This document shows positions 1 to 5,109 of a DNA stretch of 5,109 nt, piece after piece. The position numbers and the translations under genes were made by a program. Within the stretch, counting starts at the first letter, position 1, and each line of letters begins with the position of its first letter. Source of the stretch: Fervidobacterium sp. GTDB taxonomy: Bacteria; Thermotogota; Thermotogae; Thermotogales; Fervidobacteriaceae. The stretch covers positions 1-5,109 of the forward strand of contig DPXZ01000046.1 in NCBI GenBank assembly GCA_003526765.1. The letters are read 5' to 3'. The notes under the pieces are model-generated. The model made no database searches and was not told the origin of the DNA. It worked only from the letters and a program-made list of their open reading frames with translations.

Positions 1-473
1 TCTTTATGTTCAGCAATTTTGTAAGCCATCACCGTAAAATCGTATGCTTCTTGAGCATTTTCAGCCCACAACTGTATCCATCCACTGTCTCTTTCTGCCA
101 TTGCGTCACTGTGATCACAGTGAATGTTGATTGGGCCAGAGAGCGCCCTATTCGCAACTGCCATGACTATTGGTAACCTCAAAGATGCAGCTATGAATAC
201 TACTTCGTGCATGAGCGCAAGACCAACTGAAGCTGTTGCCGTGAATGCCCTTGCACCGGAAGCTGCAGCACCAACAACCGCACTCATCGCAGAGTGCTCA
301 CTTTCAACTGGTATCATCTCTGTATCGACAACACCATCTGCAACGTACTTTGCGAAATACTCAACAACTGGAGTCTGTGGTGTAATTGGATATGCCGCTA
401 CCACATCGGGATTTATCTGCTTCATTGCATAGGCTACTGCCTCTGCACCTGTAATTGCTTGCTTTAAAGGCAT
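1..473 (-). CDS. porA: Pyruvate:ferredoxin oxidoreductase alpha subunit, N-terminal part (3' end outside window)
   Basis: The subunit carries the domain that, with PorB, forms the thiamine-diphosphate site where pyruvate is oxidatively decarboxylated to acetyl-CoA and CO2 in the cytoplasm. About 157 residues are visible from ATG at 471-473; the frame stays open to base 1. Visible family marks are YPITPQTP (residues 28-35), ESEHSA (57-62) and [17 protein letters not shown] (107-123), followed by RDSGWIQ. By analogy with characterised pyruvate:ferredoxin oxidoreductases, Thr31 and Arg109 would contact pyruvate and Glu59 the cofactor; that mapping is inferred. The start follows a full AAGGAGG with 7-nt spacing, and this site overlaps the porD stop, 12 nt upstream. 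The gene is third in porG-porD-porA; porB is expected just beyond the edge. A related 2-ketoacid enzyme (VOR type) is the main alternative. Confidence 0.95.
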   Translation of the reverse strand, partial: MPLKQAITGAEAVAYAMKQINPDVVAAYPITPQTPVVEYFAKYVADGVVDTEMIPVESEHSAMSAVVGAAASGARAFTATASVGLALMHEVVFIAASLRLPIVMAVANRALSGPINIHCDHSDAMAERDSGWIQLWAENAQEAYDFTVMAYKIAEHK

Positions 474-485
474 TTTCGCACCTCC

Positions 486-836
486 TTACTCTTCGACGAA
501 ATCTGTTTCTGGTTTCATTATGATAGCTTTCTTCTCATCTGCTGCTGGTTGCTTCGTCTTTGGATCGATGTTCTTTGGACATACGTTTGCACAAAGTCCG
601 CAACCTTTACAACTGTAGTAATCGAATCCCTTCATCTTTGGTTTCCCATCTACGAGTTCTACAACTATAGATTGATCAGGACAGTATAGCCAGCAAAACA
701 TACAATTTATACAATTTTCAGATTGGAAAACTGGCCTCAGCACGCGCCATGTTCCTGTCTGGTACTTCTTTGCGCTTCCTGGCTCAACTACAAGGCCACC
801 AATTGGTATATCCTTCCAACCTTTGAGTTCAGCCAT
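486..836 (-). CDS. porD: Pyruvate:ferredoxin oxidoreductase delta subunit (2x[4Fe-4S] ferredoxin-like)
   Basis: This is the small electron-transfer subunit, which passes electrons from the enzyme's core clusters to external ferredoxin. The 116 residues contain two complete CxxCxxCxxxCP motifs, Cys42/45/48/52 and Cys76/79/82/86, enough for two [4Fe-4S] clusters. The N-terminal stretch with GTWRVLRPV before the first cluster is typical of PorD. After Pro87 there is a Lys/Asp/Glu-rich tail of about 29 residues. The start ATG (834-836) has GAGGTGA six nt upstream, inside the end of porG. The reading frame overlaps porG by 8 bp (ATGGCTGA), indicating translational coupling and equal subunit output. 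No signal peptide or membrane segment is seen, consistent with a cytoplasmic complex. Confidence 0.96.
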   Translation of the reverse strand: MAELKGWKDIPIGGLVVEPGSAKKYQTGTWRVLRPVFQSENCINCMFCWLYCPDQSIVVELVDGKPKMKGFDYYSCKGCGLCANVCPKNIDPKTKQPAADEKKAIIMKPETDFVEE

Positions 837-1404
837 TGCATATCACCTCTTCATACCCTCTGTGAAGGGCCTTTATGTTCTTCTGAACAACTGCTTCTCC
901 AAATTTCTTTAAGAACATGTCCCTTATCTTGTCCTCAACGTACTTCAATTCAATAACACCGGTAACTTTTGCAACGGCACCGAGCATAACGGTGTTTGGT
1001 GTTGCCCTTCCAAGTTCTTCGAGCGATATTTCCGTTGCCTTGACTGTGCATACCTTTCCTTTGAAACCTGACTTCTGTCTCACCCAATCCACAGGTTTTA
1101 CCGTGTTGACTATGAGAATAGTTTTCTCATCAGTTCCCGAGAGGATGTCTGGATTTCCAAGAAGTGTATCATCGATAACGACTACGAGATCCGGGTTCTC
1201 AACCGAGGAGTGGAGTAGTATTGGTTCGTCGGAAATTCTGTTGAATGCTTTCATTGGTGCACCTGTTCTTTCTGCACCATACTCTGGAAAAGCTTGTACA
1301 TATTTGCCCATGTCAAGTGCGGCCTCCGCCAACATTTGCGAAGCACTCTTTGCACCTTGACCAGCACGTCCATGCCATCTGATCTCAAAAAGGTTTGCAG
1401 GCAC
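829..1404 (-). CDS. porG: Pyruvate:ferredoxin oxidoreductase gamma subunit
   Basis: The gamma subunit of the 2-oxoacid:ferredoxin oxidoreductase family, first gene of the por operon. In structurally known relatives the equivalent domain helps bind coenzyme A and holds the complex together. The 191-residue product matches the usual length. It shows RWHGRAGQGAKSA (residues 9-21), the glycine-rich family opening, then the EYGAERTGAP stretch (41-50), also characteristic of the family. The start is GTG (1402-1404), read as Met and chosen because AAAGGAGG lies 8 nt upstream and the family's N-terminal strand begins directly after it. The 3' end overlaps porD by 8 bp. Expression probably starts at a promoter around 1482-1509, with an operator-like dyad in the leader. 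A 2-oxoisovalerate-type gamma subunit is the main alternative. Confidence 0.95.
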   Translation of the reverse strand: MPANLFEIRWHGRAGQGAKSASQMLAEAALDMGKYVQAFPEYGAERTGAPMKAFNRISDEPILLHSSVENPDLVVVIDDTLLGNPDILSGTDEKTILIVNTVKPVDWVRQKSGFKGKVCTVKATEISLEELGRATPNTVMLGAVAKVTGVIELKYVEDKIRDMFLKKFGEAVVQKNIKALHRGYEEVICNG

Positions 1405-1412
1405 TGTGTTTA

Positions 1413-1420
1413 CCTCCTTT
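1413..1420 (-). promoter_or_regulatory. Ribosome binding site deciding the GTG start of porG
   Basis: AAAGGAGG on the minus strand, with 8 nt between GGAGG and the GTG at 1404. No ATG with comparable support lies nearby in frame, so the site fixes a non-ATG start. Confidence 0.85.
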
Positions 1421-1448
1421 CGGATTATGAAGTTCTAAGAAAACTTTA

Positions 1449-1466
1449 TTGTGTAGATATTCACAA
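1449..1466 (-). promoter_or_regulatory. Operator-like dyad in the por leader (Rex-like or CRP/FNR-like)
   Basis: On the minus strand the sequence reads TTGTGAATATCTACACAA. Its outer arms TTGTG and CACAA are perfect inverted repeats around an AT-rich centre. This resembles the TTGTGA-n6-TCACAA pattern of Rex redox repressors with one changed base in the right half, and also the CRP/FNR pattern TGTGA-n6-TCACA. It lies just downstream of the putative -10, where a bound repressor would block initiation or elongation. The dyad is seen directly; the regulator is inferred. A second overlapping dyad, TGTGTAG (1470-1476) with CTACACA (1450-1456), shares the right half and could instead fold as a leader hairpin. 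Confidence 0.45.
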
Positions 1467-1473
1467 ACGCTAC

Positions 1474-1494
1474 ACAGATAAATAACAGATAAAT
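1474..1494 (-). repeat. Tandem 10-bp direct repeat ATTTATCTGT at 11-bp period
   Basis: Two exact copies of ATTTATCTGT occupy 1485-1494 and 1474-1483 on the minus strand, offset by 11 bp, about one helical turn. They overlap the putative -10 and start region of the por promoter. This could be an activator or repressor half-site pair, or chance in AT-rich DNA. Confidence 0.5.
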
Positions 1495-1509
1495 ATAAGA
1501 TTATTTCAA
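1482..1509 (-). promoter_or_regulatory. Putative sigma-A promoter of the por operon
   Basis: TTGAAA (1504-1509, five of six to consensus), a 16-nt spacer, then TGTTAT (1482-1487, four of six). The start would fall near 1475, giving a leader of about 70 nt. The -35 lies only 4 bp after the hairpin that closes the preceding unit. The -10 is imperfect, so exact placement is uncertain. Confidence 0.45.
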
Positions 1510-1513
1510 TACA

Positions 1514-1545
1514 ACTCCCCGGGTTATTCGTTAACCCGGGGGAGT
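1514..1545 (-). terminator. GC-rich hairpin after the branching enzyme gene, probable terminator
   Basis: An inverted repeat of 13 base pairs with one bulged G (1538) and loop 1527-1531. It pairs ACTCCCC-GGGTTA with TAACCC-GGGG-AGT, a very GC-rich stem in AT-rich surroundings, 40 nt after the GH57 stop. On the minus strand it is followed by a U-poor run (TTGTATTGAAAT), so termination may be incomplete. The plus-strand exit (CTTAATTT) is no better. Confidence 0.7.
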
Positions 1546-1585
1546 CTTAATTTACATAAACCTTAGGCTATCTGAACTTTTCAAC

Positions 1586-3187
1586 TCAAATCTTTAGATA
1601 CATCTTGTAGTCGGCATCAGGGAATATATCGTCTACGTACTCTAGCCTCTGTAACTCCCCTACGTCTATATTACCACTGTTTAGCATATCGTACAAGTCC
1701 AAAAATCTTTTTATGTGAGTTTTCGTTCGATTAACCGCATAATCTACACTCGTGCGTGTTGTCATTATGAACGCCCAGTCACTTGATTGAGCAAGTAGTA
1801 ATTCCCTTACCATTTGATTGAGTACCCTGACTTTCAATGGATCTTTTTCTTCAACGTAACGTTTTGCCATGTCTGTCATGCGCTCTACCATTTCATGGAG
1901 ATGGAGGTATATCCAATCGTTGGTGCCGTTGAGCCATACTTCGTTGTATCCATTTGCTCCCCAGCTTGATGCAGCCGGTGTGAGTATCTGTACTTTTTCT
2001 ATCCAGTCTGCTACATCGCAAGCTCTCACAACTCGAAGTTTCTGACTATTCGCTGCTTCTCTCATGAAGTATTCTAAGAAGAGTGGTCCTTCGTACCACC
2101 AGTGACCAAATAACTCTGCGTCGAATGGTGCGACTACGATTGGCTCAAGCCCCTCAAAGATGTTCAGAAGGTATTCAACTTGGGACTCCTTTTTCCTGAG
2201 AAAATCTCTTGCATGTTCATGCGCAACACCATTTGCATCGTCCACGTCGTAGAAATCTTTTCCATCGAGTGGCGTCTCTTTAGATGTGATTTTATGGTAC
2301 TTGATGCCGGTATTCGTCCTTACTCCACTTGGATCTATGTATGGCCTTATGTAGTCGTATTCTCTGTCAAAACCGATATCTCTGTAAAATTCTCTGTAAC
2401 GTGAGTCACCGGGATAACCAATCTGTGCACTCCAAACTTGCTCGGAACTCTCTGGGTCTCTTGCAAATGCAAAGACGTTGTTTGGCGTTATGACGGGTCT
2501 ATAGACACCGTACTTTGGCCTTTCGTCGGCATACCAAAGACCGTGAGAATCAACGAAAAAGTACTCTAAACTATATTCTGCAAGATATTTGTCAAGTCCG
2601 GGGAAGTATGCACATTCTGCAAGCCAAATGCCGCGTGGTTTGACTCCCATGTGTCTTTCGTACGTTTTCACAGCTTGTTCAAGTTGTGCCCTTATCGCTT
2701 GTGGGTACTGTTCCATGAAAGGTAGGTAACCATGCGTTGCATTGCATGTGATTATATCTATGTAGCCCTTTGACATGTATTCTTTGAAGCCATTTAGTAT
2801 ATTTCGTTGGTAAACATCTTTGAATATGTACAATGTGTCTTCAAACTCGCTTAAATAGTATTGTGCCATCTTGTGTTTCGTTGGATTTTCTCTTTCTGTT
2901 CTCTGTACTTCCTTTTTAGATAGCTCTATGAGCTTTTCGAGCCTCTTCTCATATTTATATTGGAGATCAGTGTTTGCAAGCATTTCCATCAAAGGGGGCG
3001 TGATGGACATCGTGAGTTTTGCAGGTACTTTGTCTTTCTCGAGATTTCTAAACATCCTCAAAATGGGAATGTAGGTCTCGGTAATTGCTTCAAATAACCA
3101 CTGCTCTTCCAAGAAAAACGTGTACTCTGGGTGATGTACGTACGGTAGATGTGCGTGTAGAACGAGCATTATCTGTCCGCGTGGCAT
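1586..3187 (-). CDS. GH57 family 1,4-alpha-glucan (glycogen) branching enzyme, AmyC-like
   Basis: The predicted product cuts an alpha-1,4 glucan and rejoins it through an alpha-1,6 bond, making branched storage glucan in the cytoplasm; related AmyC-type enzymes also hydrolyse. The 533 residues match the length of Thermotoga AmyC and archaeal GH57 branching enzymes. The conserved regions appear in order: HAHLPY (11-16), NATHGYLPF (149-157), GIWLAECAY (186-194) with probable nucleophile Glu191, APFDAELFGHWWYEG (353-367) with probable acid Asp356, and SSWGANGYNEVW (407-418). The C-terminal helical part contains LLLAQSSDWAFI, as in the DUF1957 type. No signal peptide is seen. ATG 3185-3187 follows AGGGG at 8 nt and lies 2 bp after the DUF4912 stop, so the pair is one unit. 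Older annotations of this type say alpha-amylase; branching fits the motifs better. Confidence 0.92.
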   Translation of the reverse strand: MPRGQIMLVLHAHLPYVHHPEYTFFLEEQWLFEAITETYIPILRMFRNLEKDKVPAKLTMSITPPLMEMLANTDLQYKYEKRLEKLIELSKKEVQRTERENPTKHKMAQYYLSEFEDTLYIFKDVYQRNILNGFKEYMSKGYIDIITCNATHGYLPFMEQYPQAIRAQLEQAVKTYERHMGVKPRGIWLAECAYFPGLDKYLAEYSLEYFFVDSHGLWYADERPKYGVYRPVITPNNVFAFARDPESSEQVWSAQIGYPGDSRYREFYRDIGFDREYDYIRPYIDPSGVRTNTGIKYHKITSKETPLDGKDFYDVDDANGVAHEHARDFLRKKESQVEYLLNIFEGLEPIVVAPFDAELFGHWWYEGPLFLEYFMREAANSQKLRVVRACDVADWIEKVQILTPAASSWGANGYNEVWLNGTNDWIYLHLHEMVERMTDMAKRYVEEKDPLKVRVLNQMVRELLLAQSSDWAFIMTTRTSVDYAVNRTKTHIKRFLDLYDMLNSGNIDVGELQRLEYVDDIFPDADYKMYLKI

Positions 3188-3189
3188 AT

Positions 3190-3972
3190 TTACATCCCCT
3201 TCCCACTAAGTCTTGCAAAGCTAAAACTTCCGGCATTTGAGGTACGAAAAAGACTTTCCAGACCTTGTACAGATCCAGCAACCCTTTCTATAACAGGTGT
3301 AAGCATACCAGAAGCAGGCATAACGATTCTTCTGTGCTTTCTCAAATCTAACCATCTCTCACGTGTCGATTGGCTTGGTGAACTTGTCGGCATCATGCAA
3401 AGGTTAGATCTCAGTAGTGGTATGTATCTTCCATCGACATCGTAGTAACCGATCTCACCAAGATAATGTGCACCAGGTACTGGGACGTTCAAATAGTAAT
3501 TCCTGATACCTAACACATCGATACCTATTTCGAATGTTCTGTGTGCATTCGTACCGTTGAATTCGATGTAAGTGATGTCATACACTCTGAGAACGACTTT
3601 ACTGATGTTGCTTGATTTGATGAGGCTTGCATTTGCATCTGACAAGTCCCAATAAAAGTACATCCACTGCGGATTTATTGGCATGGCTACGAGCTTATCT
3701 TTTTTGTACGAGTCTGGAATCGTTATGTCTTCTTTTGGTGGTAGTTGCTGGGATTGATCAGTAGATTCTTGCATCTGCGATGTTGCAGAGGATATGGATT
3801 CGACACTTTCTGGTTCAGATAGTTTTGCTCGTTCGATGTACCTTTCTAACAATCTCCTGACATCCGCTTTCGTCATCTGCTTTCTGACGGATAGTCCAAG
3901 TTCCTTTGCCTTTGCCTTTAGCTCTTGTATCGTCAGGTCTTGTTTCAACCACTCTTGAAGTTCTTTCCACAT
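3190..3972 (-). CDS. DUF4912 protein with N-terminal SAP/Rho_N-like domain, function unknown
   Basis: The 260-residue product has no established function. Residues 13-46 (LTIQELKAKAKELGL, then MTKADVRRLLERYI) resemble the small helix-extended-helix fold of SAP and Rho N-terminal domains, usually a nucleic-acid contact. A low-complexity Ser/Gln/Glu linker spans about 50-84. From about 87 to 205 comes a strand-rich block typical of DUF4912, with KDKLVAMPINPQWMYFYWDLSD, VVLRVYD, FEIGID, YYLNVPVPGAHYLGEIGYYD and YIPLLRSN; its aromatic-rich strands suggest a beta-sandwich, possibly sugar-binding, which is inference. The tail after 205 is basic, then Ser/Gly-rich. No signal peptide or membrane span is seen. 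ATG 3970-3972 follows GGGGTGA. The gene precedes the branching enzyme by 2 bp, suggesting a joint role in glucan metabolism. Confidence 0.88.
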   Translation of the reverse strand: MWKELQEWLKQDLTIQELKAKAKELGLSVRKQMTKADVRRLLERYIERAKLSEPESVESISSATSQMQESTDQSQQLPPKEDITIPDSYKKDKLVAMPINPQWMYFYWDLSDANASLIKSSNISKVVLRVYDITYIEFNGTNAHRTFEIGIDVLGIRNYYLNVPVPGAHYLGEIGYYDVDGRYIPLLRSNLCMMPTSSPSQSTRERWLDLRKHRRIVMPASGMLTPVIERVAGSVQGLESLFRTSNAGSFSFARLSGKGM

Positions 3973-4015
3973 AAATTCACCCCCCAGGTTTTAGAGTTCA
4001 ATATCATTACTTATT

Positions 4016-4043
4016 ATTATATGTTAGAATTGAAAGTTGTGAA
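4016..4043 (-). promoter_or_regulatory. Strong putative promoter of the DUF4912-branching enzyme unit
   Basis: TTCACA (4038-4043, five of six to TTGACA), a 16-nt spacer, then a perfect TATAAT (4016-4021). The predicted start lies near 4009, giving a leader of about 37 nt to the ATG at 3972. It is the best-looking promoter in the window. Confidence 0.7.
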
Positions 4044-4046
4044 GTG

Positions 4047-4060
4047 TTGTAATGATACAA
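4047..4060 (-). promoter_or_regulatory. Short dyad TTGTA-n4-TACAA just upstream of the -35
   Basis: On the minus strand TTGTATCATTACAA has 5-bp perfect arms and ends 3 bp before the -35. Its place suits an activator or repressor site for the glucan unit. The arms are short enough for chance in AT-rich DNA and no regulator is recognised. Confidence 0.25.
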
Positions 4061-4188
4061 AAAGGTCATGTATTTCACTATAAAGTACTGCTATAGTCTA
4101 TAGATGTAAATAGCGGCATAATTACAAAATTTGAAAAAGTCGTTAACGTTGTATTTACTAAGTGACTATTCTCACAATTCAAACAATT
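4061..4188. other. Gene-free AT-rich spacer
   Basis: Together with the promoter and terminator this makes up the roughly 300-base gap between the ATPase and DUF4912 genes. I see no supported coding frame, tRNA or structured RNA here. The only pattern noted is two copies of the palindrome CTATAG separated by one base (4091-4103). Confidence 0.6.
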
Positions 4189-4220
4189 AAAAAGGGAGAC
4201 CCTTTTCGAAAGATCTCCCA
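4189..4220 (-). terminator. Intrinsic terminator of the amino-acid ABC transporter operon
   Basis: On the minus strand GGGAGA (4214-4219) pairs with TCTCCC (4194-4199). An inner stem CTTT/AAAG sits across a small internal loop, and TTTTT (4189-4193) follows. It lies about 55 nt after the ATPase stop. The plus-strand reading ends in AATTTTTG, so it may work in both directions, although no plus-strand gene approaches it. Confidence 0.85.
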
Positions 4221-4274
4221 ATTTTTGTGATATATATTCAGCAGAATCAATATGGGAATTCATCTGAGAATTTG

Positions 4275-5039
4275 TTAAAGTATCCGTCGCAAGAATTCTT
4301 TTGTTCGAGGTTTTTGTGGATTTTTGAGTACTTCTTCGGGTTTACCTTCTTCCTCCACAATTCCGTTACTTATGAATACTATTCGGTCGGCAACATCTCT
4401 TGCAAATCCCATTTCATGTGTGACGACGATCATTGTCATACCACTCTCAGCCAGTTTTTTCATGACATCGAGCACTTCTCCAACGAGTTCTGGGTCCAGT
4501 GCAGATGTCGGCTCGTCGAAGAGCATGACTTCAGGGTCCATCATCAACGCTCGAGCTATTGCAACACGTTGCTTTTGACCACCCGAGAGCTGTTCGGGAT
4601 AAGCATCCATTTTGTCGATTAACCCCACTTGAGCGAGTAGTCCTTTTGCCTTTTCTATCGCTTCGTTTTCCGGCATTTTTTTAACTTTTACAGGTGCCAA
4701 CGTAAGGTTTTTCAGTACGGTCATGTGTGGGAATAGATTGAATAGTTGGAAGACCATGCCTATTCTTGCTCTCAACGTGTTGACATCGAGTTCCTCCACA
4801 TCGATGCCCTCTAAGTATATGTGACCATCTTGATATTCTTCGAGTCTATTTATGCATCTGAGGAGCGTACTCTTTCCACCACCACTTGGTCCGATTACAA
4901 CTATCGCTTCGTTCTTTTTTACTTCCAAGTTTACACCTTTCAGCACTTCCAAATTTCCAAATCTTTTTACCAAATTTTCTATCTTAATAGTTATTTCTTT
5001 CCCATTTTGATTACCTTCATTGCGCAGTAGGTCCATCAT
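4275..5039 (-). CDS. Polar amino acid ABC transporter ATP-binding protein (GlnQ/HisP type)
   Basis: The cytoplasmic ATPase drives uptake of an amino acid through a partner permease fed by a binding protein. The 254 residues carry a full nucleotide-binding domain: Walker [10 protein letters not shown] (50-58, with Gly where GPSGSGKST is usual), Q-loop Gln98 in [13 protein letters not shown], signature LSGGQKQR (151-158), Walker B VMLFDE with catalytic Glu176, D-loop SALD (179-182) and H-loop His208. The wording [12 protein letters not shown] and [13 protein letters not shown] is typical of the polar amino acid uptake family; the substrate cannot be told. A hydrophilic N-terminal extension of about 15 residues precedes the first strand. 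ATG 5037-5039 overlaps the permease stop (ATGA), with AGGAGG 11 nt upstream, slightly long spacing. The next in-frame ATG is the following codon. It ends the operon before the terminator. Confidence 0.95.
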   Translation of the reverse strand: MMDLLRNEGNQNGKEITIKIENLVKRFGNLEVLKGVNLEVKKNEAIVVIGPSGGGKSTLLRCINRLEEYQDGHIYLEGIDVEELDVNTLRARIGMVFQLFNLFPHMTVLKNLTLAPVKVKKMPENEAIEKAKGLLAQVGLIDKMDAYPEQLSGGQKQRVAIARALMMDPEVMLFDEPTSALDPELVGEVLDVMKKLAESGMTMIVVTHEMGFARDVADRIVFISNGIVEEEGKPEEVLKNPQKPRTKEFLRRIL

Positions 5040-5109
5040 GCTGTAGCCATCCTCCTTTCGATGTATCTAACAATTCTTGATATGACGAATGTCATTAGGA
5101 AGTATACGA
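5036..5109 (-). CDS. Amino acid ABC transporter permease, C-terminal end only (5' part outside window)
   Basis: The last 23 complete codons read [23 protein letters not shown] and then TGA (5036-5038). A hydrophobic segment followed by a basic, helical ERR end is typical of HisM/GlnP-type permeases, whose final membrane helix is followed by a short cytoplasmic tail. The stop overlaps the ATPase start by 4 bp, as expected for a transporter operon. The fragment is too short to identify the substrate; the assignment rests on the tail pattern and the neighbour. Confidence 0.8.
   Translation of the reverse strand, partial: VYFLMTFVISRIVRYIERRMATA

Noticed and set aside
124..432. Plus-strand open frame of 102 codons opposite porA
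   Set aside because: It is the antisense shadow of the porA coding sequence; the minus strand encodes clear PorA motifs over the whole stretch.
917..1360. Plus-strand open frame of 147 codons opposite porG
   Set aside because: It is antisense to a confidently identified gene, Ser/Thr/Pro-rich as expected of a shadow frame, and has no supported start site.
3090..3281. Minus-strand open frame of 63 codons spanning the DUF4912-GH57 junction
   Set aside because: It overlaps both real genes in another frame and has no independent support.
4091..4103. Two CTATAG palindromes separated by one base
   Set aside because: Short palindromes in AT-rich DNA are common and these are not near a promoter element.
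4078..4263. Minus-strand open frame of 61 codons between the ATPase and DUF4912 genes
   Set aside because: It has no ribosome binding site, runs through the intrinsic terminator, and its product resembles no family I know.
4227..4622. Plus-strand open frame of 131 codons opposite the ATPase gene
   Set aside because: It lies mostly antisense to conserved ABC ATPase coding sequence and reads as a shadow frame without family motifs.

Overview
The window looks like chromosome of a Thermotogota bacterium, most likely Fervidobacteriaceae (Fervidobacterium-like). This rests on moderate GC, strong GGAGG ribosome sites, a four-subunit-type pyruvate:ferredoxin oxidoreductase, and a GH57 protein resembling Thermotoga AmyC-type glucan branching enzymes. 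The genus is an inference from protein character, not from a database comparison. Every gene I accept lies on the minus strand, so transcription runs from high to low coordinates. No RNA genes, insertion sequences, phage genes or CRISPR arrays were seen.

Layout in transcription order. (1) 4275-5109: end of an amino-acid ABC transporter operon. The last codons of a membrane permease overlap (ATGA) the ATPase gene, which is followed by a good intrinsic terminator at 4189-4220. (2) 3973-4188: a gene-free spacer with a perfect TATAAT promoter. (3) 1586-3972: a two-gene unit. A SAP/Rho_N-like plus DUF4912 protein of unknown function is followed 2 bp later by a GH57 glucan branching enzyme; a GC-rich hairpin at 1514-1545 closes the unit. 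(4) 1-1513: the por operon, porG-porD-porA (porA cut by the window edge, porB presumably beyond). It has its own promoter, and its leader contains an 18-bp dyad resembling a redox (Rex) or CRP/FNR-type operator.

The three units serve a fermentative heterotroph: amino-acid uptake, building of glycogen-like storage glucan, and oxidation of pyruvate to acetyl-CoA with ferredoxin reduction. The window is mostly ordinary core metabolism. The points most worth a second look are the operator-like architecture ahead of porG and the tight coupling of an uncharacterised DUF4912 protein to the branching enzyme.
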